From: Nemertoderma westbladi
Taxonomy: Eukaryota > Xenacoelomorpha > Nemertodermatida > Nemertodermatidae
Direction of reading: 5' to 3'
Assembly: GCA_032718475.1 (NCBI GenBank)
Contig: JAUCBJ010008389.1
Coordinates: 103,568-167,567, forward strand
DNA length: 64,000 bases
The notes beneath the pieces were generated by a model. That model was not told where the DNA came from, made no database searches, and was given only the letters and a program-made list of their open reading frames with translations. Below, one piece after another: positions 53,422 through 64,000 of this stretch (the first letter of the stretch is position 1; each line of letters begins with the position of its first letter). The translations under genes were made by a program, and so were the position numbers.

Positions 53422-54031
53422 TGTAAGCGGATTCAGTTCCGCTGCATTACCCTCATAAATGGGAAGTGGCACATTTTCAGTAATATGTCGGAGGTACGAG
53501 ATTGGTAATAACCAATCTCGTATCACAACCAATAACGGGGACAACACAAACCCCAAAGCCACACAAAGGGAGGTTAGAGGTCAAACCACCTCGGAAGGGA
53601 AAATAACCAACAGGGGGGGAAGCACTCCCAAAGAGGTGAGAGGCGTGAAGTAGGTTATCAGCCAATATGAGCGGGGGAGAGCATCCACTGGACAAAGGCC
53701 ACAATAGTGTAGAAATGATTACATATATATTGTCAATGTATAACATTACCGGCTCAGTTACTCAGTCATCAGTTCAGTGCAGACCGGTGATATTCTATAC
53801 CATCACCGTCACCAATACATATATTTACCGGTACAGCATCCATCATATATCAATGCTGCCTAACTGTAACTCTTACTGTGCTATCACACATGTATTCATT
53901 ATCCGAATATCAAGAAACATCAATTAACTCTTATCGTTTTACTGCAACGGCCTCGGCCTAGGTATCACCCAAAGGTAAACACGGTGACGCGTAATAGACA
54001 AATCCGGTCGGGATCCCTTGATCCCGTCACA
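53422..54031 (+). repeat. 3' LTR of the older BEL/Pao element
   Basis: 610 bp, TGTAAGCGGATTC...GATCCCGTCACA. It shares only the end words and parts of the body with the young LTR, so it marks a related but distinct subfamily. No upstream partner exists in the window. Confidence 0.8.
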
Positions 54032-55816
54032 TTGAATGCCGTCCCAATAGCAACAGGATCAAAAATCAGACAAAAAGATTGTCATTATTTCGTAAATGAA
54101 CTATATTGACTTTGTAGAAGATTTCAATCCATTATGTCATGCTGTTTTGCAGTTGCTATGCTTTAAATTAGAATTACGTGGTCCTTAGCAACTAGGTCGT
54201 TATTTTAAAAGGCCCAAAGTCAAAAATGTTTAATCTCCATGACCTTATTAAGTGGGACCAGCAGAACTCAAAACATCAAAAAATTGAATCCGTCCAAATA
54301 TTTTCGGCCCACCATTGTGGCTGCCGGACTATATACATTGACAAGACCATGGACTTCTAGAATTTATTAATCTATACCGGCACTGGAAATTGTTTATTCG
54401 GAAATACCAGTTGAGGCCTTCTTTCTGAATATTGCTAACAGTTATTTATTTTAGGAATCATCATATCTAAACCGCTACCATTTGAGTTTTTCTGAACGGC
54501 TTTTAATAAGTTATTTTGCATTAGATGCGCAGATTTCTCAGCTTTACTTATGTAGCGTAGGCCTGTGTATATAAAATAATAATTATATTTGTTAATAATA
54601 ATAATCAATTTGTATAGCGCCAAATTCACATTAGAATATGTTTTGTTTCTAGCCCCCCCCCCCCCCCCCCCCCCCCCTCACTCCTGCCCAAATAATTTCT
54701 GCGCCAGCTGTGGCTTTGTCGTGTTAAGTCTGAATAAACCATGGCGTGTCGTTGAATATTGTTTGAGTTTGAAAATGGAGTTCCAAATTTATTACCCCCC
54801 TCCACCTTATAATATTATCTGACATCTGATATTATCCATATGTTCCACTGCAACCTGCTCCTTTCCTTTAATTTGAAATTTAACATTGAGACGAGATTTT
54901 AATTTGTCGATAAGATATTATGTGTGTTTTCCCTTCTCTTCCTTAAACATATACTAGGCCTACTGAAGAAGGAATGCTGTACCCGTTTGTAAGAAACAGT
55001 ACGTTCTGTTATGTAGCAAACTAATCGCAAGAGGTGACGTCACTAACTACGAGCCAAATTATACCACTTTAACAACTGGTGATTTGAAATACCTTCATTA
55101 AACTAAACAATAATGCTTTTCTCCGAATATGACCTTAACGCATACATAACCAACCTGCCAATAAAAAAACACGATTGTGACGTAATTTTAGTGGAATTTT
55201 GATAATTACCGTTACCTGCCTAGGCCTACACACCCACCCATGCATATGCCTAAAGCACTATTTGTAAGGAGCAAGGAGATGGCTTGTGTAATGCATTAGC
55301 CAATCCCAATCACCTGGCAACGGCTGCTTTTGTGGGGCCCTCCGCCTATAATAAATTGCTATATAAGGTATTTATTCTCCATCTCATATCACTTCGTTTC
55401 TCTAAGTTAAAAATATATTTACTCTTATGTTAACTTAATGTCTGATAGATAGAATAGTGATTACCAAATATCGAAATATCATCTTTCGTTCAAGGTTAGT
55501 AAGAAAAATAATGTTCTTTATCTTATAAAGATTGCAAAGCAGCATTGTCTTAAAGCAATTTAGTCGGACCTTTAATTCCAGTATTATAGGTCGCCTTGGA
55601 AGCACGAGGCACACAACAACAACTAAAATATAAATACAGTAGGCCTATATCAGATACCGGTAAGTTTCAAATAATCTGTACTCCGAATGAGATTTTAGTT
55701 TAATATAAGCTTCAAACAATCAACCGATTGAGTGAAGGTTTTATCAAAGTTTTTTTTATAGTATTACGTATATATATTATATTACGTATGATATTTTTTT
55801 CTAGTCAACCAACACA
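54032..55816. other. Intergenic region and probable promoter of gene copy B
   Basis: No coding features are supported. It holds an ~22-C tract (54654-54677) and AT-rich sequence. The 200 bp before 55817 contain TATATATATTATATTACG and end in the AACACAATGAA context shared with copy A. Confidence 0.5.
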
Positions 55817-56056
55817 ATGAAACAAATACTAGCGGTTGTAGTTTTTTGCGGCCTTGTCAGTTTTTCGACTGCAGCGATCTCTATGGACGTTGAAAGCGAC
55901 GATGATCGGGTGAAAATTTGTTCAAAGGTGGATGGAGACGGGAGAGCCAAGTGTTTGGTGGCGAGGAAAAAGCCCGGGTCCGATAATAATGCGGCTGGGG
56001 GTCAAGGGAACAAAGGGGCTATTGTCATATTTGACAGAGAACAGGGACAGGAAAAG
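55817..56056 (+). CDS. Copy B exon 1
   Basis: 240 bp, the same size as copy A exon 1, ending AAG before GTGAGT (phase 0). The segment IVIFDREQGQEK is identical to copy A. Confidence 0.85.
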
Positions 56057-59000
56057 GTGAGTATTTTTTGCTTCAATTATTTGTCCACATAACACCGAGT
56101 GAGCTGGTACAGTAGGTCTACACTGTTTGTGTTGATTTCTATGTGCGAGACTGGAAGTTTTATTTTGTAAAATTTATTAATAATTACTTGTAGAAGTTTT
56201 TGTCACTATTCTCGAGGTATTTTATTTACCGAGCGTCAGCGAGATTAGATTTTTTCCATCTATGATTTTAGGCTCTTTCACTCTACAGGCGCCACTTTTT
56301 ATATGGACAACAACAGCGCTATTATACTTGGCTGACTTGGCGTACTTAATGGCTTGGTTTTGGGGGTGTACTGGTACTGTCTGGCATATTGGTTTGTTTT
56401 TTAGGTTGGGGTTTGTTGGTCAGGCACAAATCATAATTAAAGCAGTAATTTATCCCTAACCAAAATTCATAAGGTTCTAATCTACGAAACTGTGGAATTT
56501 CGGACTTTTTGCTATTGGCCCGAAGGGCCAATATTGATGTCCGAATAATTAGGGTTTGGGCCGCCACTAACCTGTTCGAGGCCCACGATGACCGTGAAAA
56601 CGCCCATGTGAAAAATACCAGGATTTCCATTTTCGGTCGACTTTTTATTGGAATTTTATAAATGAAGATTTTTTATTTTTTTTAATTTATCTTTATTAAG
56701 TGTTTTATAGCGCTAATTTCTGTCTTACAACCTGTACATTCGTTTATTTGTTTTGGTTTATAGATTCAGCCCTTCTGTAACCTGTGTTTTTGGTGAAAAC
56801 CTGGTATTCTTCACATGGGGTAACTGCAAAGTGAAATATAACGGCAGAAAGTCTGGTATTCTTCACATGGGCCCGTGAACAAGTGGCGCCTCTAGTGTGA
56901 TATCCCCGGATTTTAATTTAATACCTATTTGTTGCTTTCAATAATACACTTAACCGTGTATTACTGTAACACTTCAATTTTTTACTCTCGCAGGTTACAA
57001 AGTAATTCAGTACATTCAGTACATTAAACATTCTGTACTGTACATGTGATGTTGTGAAAGTTCCCAACCTAAATTACTGTGCGGTTTTTCAAATACTTGC
57101 TCGACTGCTATGTACTAACAGTACGTGTGGTGTGTGTTTACCATTAAGAGCTGAAACGTTGTAAAATGACACTAAAATAACCTACAGTAACTTACTAATG
57201 AAAGGTATTCATTATTATTTATTAGTAAAAATCGGTTTTACCGACGGTTTAAAAAGAGGTGCACATTCCCATTCATTTATGGGCTATTGAATTAAAACGC
57301 ATGTATGTATAACTGTAAATTAGAAGTAAAATTGCACAACAATAGGAGTACATAATAGTCCGAAAAACTCGATTAAACGCAGAAACGCCCATGTTTTGTT
57401 ATAAAACTCTGTTTGAGGCTATAGCAGACTTTTATGAACGTAGCCTGCTCTTTAGTTTTACAACTCGGATGTAGAGGTCGTAGGCGTTCTGTTAGATGTC
57501 CTCTATGGTAGCGGTAGTTCAGTAGAGACGATACTGACGGGAGTCCATGATCCAACGCTGCATATTTAATGCTGCTGTTGAGTCCCATGAACTTGGAAGT
57601 TGATCGCAGTAGCAATTAGTAGCTCTGAGTATGGTTCCAAGACAAGCCTTGACAGATTGCGTTGTGATCTGTGGTGTGTCAAAGAGAGTGTATAAACATT
57701 CGTTAGATACATAGTTGCCGACAAAGAGTAGGCCACGGAGTAGCTCTCTATAGTGGGCGTCAAGTCGCCCTTGGTCGTCGAAAGACATGCGCCTATGCTA
57801 AATCCTTGGGAGTGTAAGTAAGAGGGAACCTCGTATATATATTATGCAACATACACTAGCGTAGCGAGGGTAGGGTCCCAGGGTCCCGGGACCCTACCGT
57901 GGAGATTCCAACTTACACTACCTCTGAGAGCATTTTGCCATCGTCAAGTTCCGTTAAATTAAAAAAATTGTAATGACATAAATGCAATAAATCGAATATT
58001 ATACAAATTACGTTGTTCGAAGTTGAAGTTGCATTAGGCTGGCTGTTAGGAAGTCAGACCAGATACAATCCACATTATCCCAGGCATGTTGCCAAATAAA
58101 TTAAGTAGTATAAAGGAGACCATACCCCATCAAAGTGTTGTAGCCCCAGCCACAGCCACATAACCAATACCCTCCCTCCCTCAGGCACCCCTCCCATGAT
58201 AAAGCATCATATCATACAAACTTTTTAGAAAGCTAGCTTATTGCTTACATTATATCTCTCTACCAGTTGAATAGTCTGTAATGTAATGCAAGGGAATGGA
58301 GCCTAATTGACCACTGCAGGAGGGCGCCCACTGGCTCCTGCCTTGGTTACACTGCTTTGGTCACACAATCTCGCTGTGCCTTGCCTGTCAAGCTGGGTTC
58401 AATATAGGAAAGATAGCAAGATAGGCACTCTGATGTAATAAAGAAATGATGTAATATTATCTGGGCAAACTGACCAACGTGATTGGATATTGGATAGCGT
58501 GATTGGATATTGCTTAGCTTGTCTTGTCTGAGTCACAACCAGTTATAATACCCTTGTAAGACTTCATATTCAGATACTTCCTGTACATTTTACAGCTACA
58601 CCCTTTTATATTATTATCACAGTACTGCGGGTAGATTCGGGGGTGACTCTCTTTTATTAAATTTTTTATTTATTTTCTATTTATCATATCGCCTCGCCAC
58701 TTATATTATTAAACACAAACAGCAGGGTGGGCCTGGGTTTACTGCATACTGTACACCAATACGCAATACACGTAATTTATTGTATACAAATTCATGGAAA
58801 GATTTGAACAATGAAAGAAAGAAAGAATAGTTTATTAGAATAGCTTATTTATTACATAATACTGTAAGCAATTAATTTTATTATTATTATATTTCACCTT
58901 TTATTAAATTTAATTAATTTAAATTAAATTGTATTTTAGGCCTATTAAATATCTATAGCCATAACATTGAATATTACTAATTAGGCCTATATGATATTAT

Positions 59001-62000
59001 TATTATCTGGAATAATTATTATTAATTTCAATAATATTATTATTCTGAAAATTCTGCTGATAAGTTTGTCTTGTAAGTCGCAACATGAGTAGCAAGCGAT
59101 CCTGGCAACCAGATGGGTCGTATGGTGACTTGCGTGCTATGTTCGGCAAGTCGACTAAGCGACAGACTACATTGAGTGAGACATCGACGCTGTCCGCTCC
59201 GTCCCTGCCATTGTCCCGTGCGACCACGACCAGTCCACTCCTGGCAGCCTTGCCCATTGTCGACCGCAATGACATCGGTTTTGCGGTCGAAATGCGTGTC
59301 GATGGGAAACTAGACGCCATGGAACGGCAGCGTTTCTTAAATAACAGCTGGGTGCCGCCGGCTGACTACGAATTCCCGAAGATCATGAAGCAGGACAAAT
59401 CCCGTCCCAATGGTATCCGACCGCGCTTCCTCTCCCGCTGCCACCTTACGGGCCAGTTTGACTGCTTTGCTTATTCAGCCAAACTTCAAGGAGTCTTTTG
59501 CAAGTTAGTTTGATTCGTTGATGGTAAATACATGGTGCACGAGAAGTTTCTTTGCTTTGTGCATCTCAGGTCATGTACAGGCGCTGCTGTGGCTGAGTCA
59601 CTTATGAAGACTGTGAAACAGCTGGGTATTACCGCTCAGATGGTGGCACAAGGGTATGATGAAGCGTCGACCATGTCGGGTCAGTTTAAAGGTGTCCAAT
59701 CACTGATTAGGGAAAAGCACGGACAGACCCTCGCCATCTATGTGCACTGTGCAGCGCACAGCCTGAACTTGGCTGTACAGGAGGCCTGTGAGTTGCAGTC
59801 AATCCGCGCAGCTGCGACTGCAATAAATTCGGTTGCAGTATTTTTCAATGTCTCGCCGAAGCGAAGAGCAGTGCTGGAAGAGAAAATCAAGGAAATTCTG
59901 CCGCCAGGAACTGTAACTCAGGTGCTGCAGTTCTGCCGCACACGCTGGGTTGAGAAACAGGAAGCTGTAATACGCTTCAACCTCCTCTTCCCGGCAATTG
60001 TCGAAGCATTAGAGGAGATCAGCATGTGGGGCGGTGATTGTGGCAGCAATGCCCGTAATTATTCCAAGCTGCTCGAGGACAGCGAGTATGTCCTTGCTGG
60101 ACACATCCTGGAGTCTGTTCTAACTATAACCAAACCATTGTCGGAGAAACTGCAAGCCATAGACATCGACCTGGTGGAGTGCATGATACATGTTGATACT
60201 GTGGTCAAGGTTTTAAAAGACATGCGGGCTGACTCCACGCGGTTCGACAAATTGTTTGATGCTGCGGAGAAGGCACTCGGAGAACCACTACAGAAGCCAC
60301 GCATAAAGGCGAAGCAACGCAATATGCATCGCGCAAATCCGGATGTCTCCACAGCTCGTGACCACTTCCGAATCGCAATGTATATTCCATTTCTGGAAGG
60401 AGCTGTTGCACTGATAGAGGAGCGCTTCAGCAAGATCACGAAGCAGGCTCTGCTGATGGCGTCGCTGCTTCCGAGCCATGTCGTTGACAACACTTTTGAT
60501 GACATCAAAGAGTGTGTTGACTTTTACTTAGGTGGCGAGTTGCGTGGTCTGGGGTTGTCCACGGACATTGAGGCTGAGCTGCTGCTGTGGAAGAAGCGGT
60601 GGGAGTCTGTGGATGCCGGGGACCGACCACGCACTGTCCTGAGCACCCTTGCCAGCGTGAAGGTCAGCCTGAGCTGCTTCCCCAACATCAGGCTGCTGCT
60701 CAAGGTCTTGGCAACAGTGCCTGTTTCAACCGCAACAGCTGAGAAATATAAATGTCAAAAATATAAATGTATTAATTATAGTAAAACACTAAAATATTGA
60801 AAAGTTTAATTGGCCGTTCGGAATTCCCAAAGTTAAGTTGTTATAATGTAACAAAATTTCGTACATCATTTTATTATAGGTGCACTATTCAACATTAAAG
60901 ACCCTTGTTTATTTATGTAGACCTCCCTCGCTGCGTACTTTTGGTACATAAATACTCGTTTATTTTGTAAACCTCCCTCGCTATACTCCCTAGGTACATA
61001 AATGCACTCGGGTCATAACGCTTGAATAGTTATTGTTCACCAATTTGTATTATTACTTGTTATAGCTCGCAAATGTAAACTAAACCATAACGCGTTTTAA
61101 TGAAGTTACATTTTTATATGTTATATAATTAATAATTATTTGCAAAGTAGAAATTGATGCGATTTTGTATTTCCAGTAGATACACTTAATAATTGATTTT
61201 GTAATAATTATTTTGTTCACTAATTTTAATATTTTTAATTACTTTTAATTATTGCTAAAAAAATATATGTATGTATCATATTGTATATTGATCTAAACTA
61301 TAATTACTTGTAAAAAGGGGGGGGGGGGGGGGGGGGGGGGACTGGACGCAATAAAAATTCATCAATCTCAAAGAAAATATTAATACTTATTAGGGTCATT
61401 CTCAACAAAAGTGGCCAAAACCGACTTAGAAATTGTCCGGAACGTAATTTCTGTTTAGATTGGTGAATTTTTAAACGGTAAAATGTTTTATATATGAAAC
61501 TTGGCCTGAAAATTCTGCTCATCATGTTTTCAGGGTTGAAAAATCCCTGCATATTACCATATTTCTCTGTCAAACGCTAAAAAATAGCATTTTTAACACT
61601 TGTTTAAAGAATTTGCATAACATTTAGAGAGCAGTAGAATGACCCCATTATGGTCCTTGGTGTACAAACTATATATCATTCGGAAGCTTGAAAATTTTCC
61701 TACATTCTCAGATTAGTTTTTGGAGGATACAAATACTTCCGTTCCAGTAACAGCATAAAATATTATTAAATTTCAATATGACCCCTGTAATGTCCCAAAT
61801 GTTAAATAGAGGTTCGAAAGAAGCTATAAGAAGTTATCAGTCGGTATGATGATGCGCAAATCCAGCCTCAATTATTACAGAACACAATAAAAAAAACCTT
61901 ATTGAAAACGATCCAGTAGTTGCCGAGATTTTAACATCTATATGTGACAAACCCGGTATGTTCAAGATGTTTTGTCCCATGTTTTCCATTACTAATTCTG

Positions 62001-63997
62001 CATATAAATTTGCATGTAACATTTTGAATTAACAAAATAAAGTTATTATAGCAGATTAAAACATGGGCAATACAGCCATTGTTACTTCCAACTTCAATAT
62101 TAAAGTGTGCTCCCTACACATTCAATATCAAGATCAATTTGTCCCTCCATGTAATGGCCCTGTAATTGTCCCACAAATTACGTGTGCGAGATGCCATTAC
62201 AGTGAGGGACTGTCCCTTCTCTGTAATGGGAAATTTAGTATTGATTCTATGGCACACTAATTGGTGGGAAATTTGAAAAGCATCTGTATTTGGTCATTTA
62301 ATTTCAGGACTTAACTTTTCTGTTTTAATTAACTTACACCGTACCATTCTACTAACATAGATTAATTATGTATGGTCCGTTAAATTTACAAAATGGAAAC
62401 ACGAAACCATGCCTTCCACCATGCGAACTATTATGTACGAAGCATTCAAGTGCAGTGAAAGACTTCGCTATTTTGGATTTTACAGGGTTTGATATGTCGG
62501 ATGCTGAACTTTACCCCTCAATTATTGATTCTCTCCAATTTTTGTCTGAATGAAAACTTTATATAATTTCGAAGTTTATTGAATTTCGAATTCACTCTGT
62601 CCGAACTAATTTTGTTTCTAGGCTATTGTAGCAACTTACGAATAGTTTGGAATTGTCTGATTTTGGTTTCTTTTCTGTGGTCGATTATATTAATTTTTAA
62701 AAATAATACACAATTTTGACAAAACTTATCTTTCTCGGAAAACTTACTAAAAAGTTATGTATGGAAAATTTACTAAATACATACGTACATGACTATTATA
62801 TTGTTACAACGTGGGGACATCGCATTACACGGTAGGCCTACCAATAGATGAATATATTGTTACAGGGCTGGGACATCGCATTACAGGGGCAATTTACAGC
62901 CTAAAAATTCGTATTACATGGAGGGACAAACCATTACAGGCGGGACACATACTTTACCTTGATTATTTCTTTAAGATTTTATCTAACATCTCGGAGATTG
63001 TCACCATTGAATTCTCCTTAAAAAATGCTTTCAGAATATATATAGTTTTGTATGGTTTCAATGGAGTTCAAATTTCAGGAATATTTCAGTTCTATTTGGC
63101 CACTTTCGGTGAGAATCACCCATTAGAGGATTTCCTAAATTACTCATCTTTACGGGGGGGTGGGGGGGGGGCTTTACTGGGGGGCCAAATTACAATTTGG
63201 GGTCTGGGACCCTACCGTAGGAAATTCCTGGCTACGCGGCTGGCAACATATTATATATTATGTAACCTCGATTTATCTAAATCCTAGCCCGCATGAGTCA
63301 CTAAACGACTAAATTACGACTTCATTAATTTCTAGGCTACGGACAGGATGGTTGTTGTGTTTAAAGACGTGAGGATTAGTGGGCAAGCAGCTGCCGGTGG
63401 CCAAAACCTGTTTACGGGACACGTCTTGGATACTCTAACCGTGCAGACAGTGGATCGATCCTGGCCCGGACCTGATAATAGCGGTGAGTTTATTGCTGAA
63501 ACTTATTATGTACTAAACTATAAGCTGTGTCTTTGTGTCAACAGGGGTAGGATACGATACGAATTTTAGTATTTCGTCTCGTATTATTTTCTTTGTTTCG
63601 AATTTCGTATCGTATAATACGACAATACGAATCATAGTATTTTCGTATCTTATTATTTTGTAAATATTAATGTTTTTAACAGTCAAACCAAAGATCACAC
63701 TACTTACAGCATTTCTTCGCTATCTGCAGACAGGAGAGGATCATTAATCACTATGTGAGGTGAACTCTATAATCCATACAAGGCATTGATGCATGATAAG
63801 ACAATAGATTCTATTGTAAATATGATAATTAATACTACAGTATTTACTAATATGTAACGCATTTTATATCTTTAATATTTGTTACATTGCTGTTTCCAGC
63901 GTTACAATCGAAATGTGTACAACTTGAGTGGACTCTGTCGGGAACACAAAAGTTTCGCCATCTGTGTTGTCTATTTGATGGGCCAGGAACAATTACC
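55817..63997 (+). CDS. Gene copy B: tandem paralogue of copy A (partial, exons 1-3)
   Basis: Exons at 55817-56056, 63336-63483 and 63900-63997 match copy A exons 1-3 in size and phase; exon 3 is one codon longer. The N-terminus again encodes a signal peptide. The core of exon 1 from VKICSKVDGDG on is nearly unchanged between copies, while the signal peptide and the first mature residues differ much more. Exon 3 ends ATTACC before GT at the window edge, so exons 4-5 must lie beyond 64000. The same strand and orientation indicate a tandem gene cluster. Intron 1 was enlarged by a hAT insertion. Confidence 0.8.
56602..56873. mobile_element. MITE with GCCCATGTGAA ends
   Basis: GCCCATGTGAAAAATACCAG at the left is inverse to CTGGTATTCTTCACATGGGC at the right. 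A further copy of the word lies at about 56799-56820. Confidence 0.55.
57373..57845. other. Unassigned intronic stretch
   Basis: A minus-strand frame (57519-57788, 89 codons) ends in ordinary-looking residues but has no recognised motif. I do not support it as a gene. Confidence 0.3.
59085..60800 (+). pseudogene. hAT transposase (TTF/ZMYM-like type), interrupted
   Basis: The ATG at 59085 opens 142 codons, then TGA (59511-59513). The same frame continues through 60800. The N-terminal part has the start of a TTF-type zinc finger (PRFLSRCHLTGQFDCF). The next part shows a DUF4371-like stretch (AQGYDEASTMSGQFKGVQ) and the CAAHSLNLAV and RTRWVEKQEA motifs of hAT transposases. Compared with the family, the segment between the zinc finger and EKFLCFVHL is missing, so an internal deletion accompanies the stop. 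The C-terminal dimerisation domain is cut off after FPNIRLLLKVLATVPVSTAT by unrelated AT-rich sequence. It cannot be active. Confidence 0.8.
60801..61392. other. hAT noncoding 3' part, with a poly-G tract
   Basis: AT-rich, with a ~60-bp imperfect repeat (ACCTCCCTCGCT near 60920 and 60970) and an ~23-G run at 61317-61340. I see no gene. Confidence 0.6.
61393..63121. mobile_element. Nested inverted-repeat element inside the hAT
   Basis: It starts GGGTCATTCTCAACAAAAG and ends with the inverse pattern (CTTTCGGTGAGAATCACCC), giving ~27-bp imperfect inverted repeats that include GTGGCCAAA. It is flanked by ATTA on both sides (61389-61392, 63122-63125). Inside, the short words CATTACAGG, GGGAC and ATTACATGGAGGGAC recur in both orientations (62140-62230, 62810-62950). 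No transposase is visible, so it is non-autonomous. Confidence 0.65.
63336..63483 (+). CDS. Copy B exon 2
   Basis: It follows CATTAATTTCTAG and ends AGCG before GTGAGT (phase 1). It is 148 bp and differs from copy A exon 2 by only a few residues (Arg/Lys, Asn/His, Asn/Asp, Glu/Asn). Confidence 0.85.
63900..63997 (+). CDS. Copy B exon 3
   Basis: It follows GCTGTTTCCAG. It encodes KCVQLEW and RHLCCLFDG as in copy A, with one extra codon between them, and stops at the GT in the final bases of the window. Confidence 0.8.
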
Positions 63998-64000
63998 GTT

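Larger units (their letters stand above)
37948..54031 (+). mobile_element. Older, 5'-truncated BEL/Pao element, interrupted by a young one
   Basis: Its parts are 37948-38509 and 52000-54031. The left part and 52000-52519 match the young element's third ORF from codon ~400 onward. The remainder matches its 3' untranslated region, and it ends in its own LTR (53422-54031). Upstream of 37948 similarity stops, so the 5' end (gag, pol, start of ORF3, 5' LTR) is missing. Excluding the insertion, about 2.6 kb remains. Confidence 0.8.
57854..63242 (+). mobile_element. Defective hAT transposon
   Basis: The element is 5389 bp, flanked by an exact 8-bp target duplication GCAACATA (57846-57853 and 63243-63250), the hAT signature. 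The ends are short imperfect inverted repeats: CACTAGCGTAGCGAGG on the left; the right end inverted reads CAGCCGCGTAGCCAGG. GGTAGGGTCCCAG lies a little further in on both sides. It carries a broken transposase gene and a nested inverted-repeat element. It sits in intron 1 of gene copy B. Confidence 0.88.

Noticed and set aside
62811-63287. 158-codon frame near the right end of the hAT
   Set aside because: It spans the nested element boundary and the hAT terminal repeat, so it cannot be an ancestral gene.

Overview
This is eukaryotic, almost certainly metazoan, DNA. It has a five-exon host-type gene with GT-AG introns, metazoan-type BEL/Pao retrotransposons, a Polinton (Maverick), a hAT transposon, a tRNA-derived SINE, a LINE remnant and many MITEs, and no prokaryotic gene organisation. 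Frequent AGGCCTA and TACCGGTA words and long poly-G/poly-C tracts suggest a marine invertebrate, but I cannot name the species.

Region 1 (1-22450) is a decayed Polinton whose terminal inverted repeats (about 1.9 and 2.2 kb) pair from the first base of the window to 22450. Only edge genes survive: an integrase C-terminus, a frameshifted capsid-type protein and a broken right-end gene whose 3' part lies inside both TIRs. The centre holds a minus-strand BEL/Pao relic, a pair of 751-bp direct repeats and a BEL/Pao gag-protease ORF (8813-13762) that has lost its reverse transcriptase in frame.

Region 2 (22451-36472) carries host gene copy A, a five-exon gene for a predicted secreted, GPI-anchored protein of 324 residues that I do not recognise. 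Its promoter and first exon lie between two inverted ~1.2-1.3 kb repeat arms that carry CTCF-like motifs at ~147-bp spacing. Its introns contain a SINE, palindromic MITE-like elements and a 34-bp minisatellite.

Region 3 (36473-54031) holds degenerate coding-like repeats and then nested BEL/Pao elements. A complete 13.5-kb element (38510-51999) has 541-bp LTRs with no difference seen by eye and a 5-bp AGAAG target duplication. It sits inside a 5'-truncated, older relative whose own 3' LTR ends at 54031. The young element encodes gag-pol with one TAG in the RT, and a separate third ORF after pol. That third protein has an N-terminal region resembling RNase D/EXD1-type 3'-5' exonucleases and three CCHC zinc knuckles. 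I consider it the most interesting coding feature here.

Region 4 (54032-64000) carries host gene copy B, a tandem paralogue of copy A with matching exon borders, cut off by the window end after exon 3. Its first intron contains a complete but defective 5.4-kb hAT element with an 8-bp target duplication, which itself contains a nested 1.7-kb inverted-repeat element. Apart from the two host genes and the young BEL element, nearly every coding region here is a broken transposon gene.
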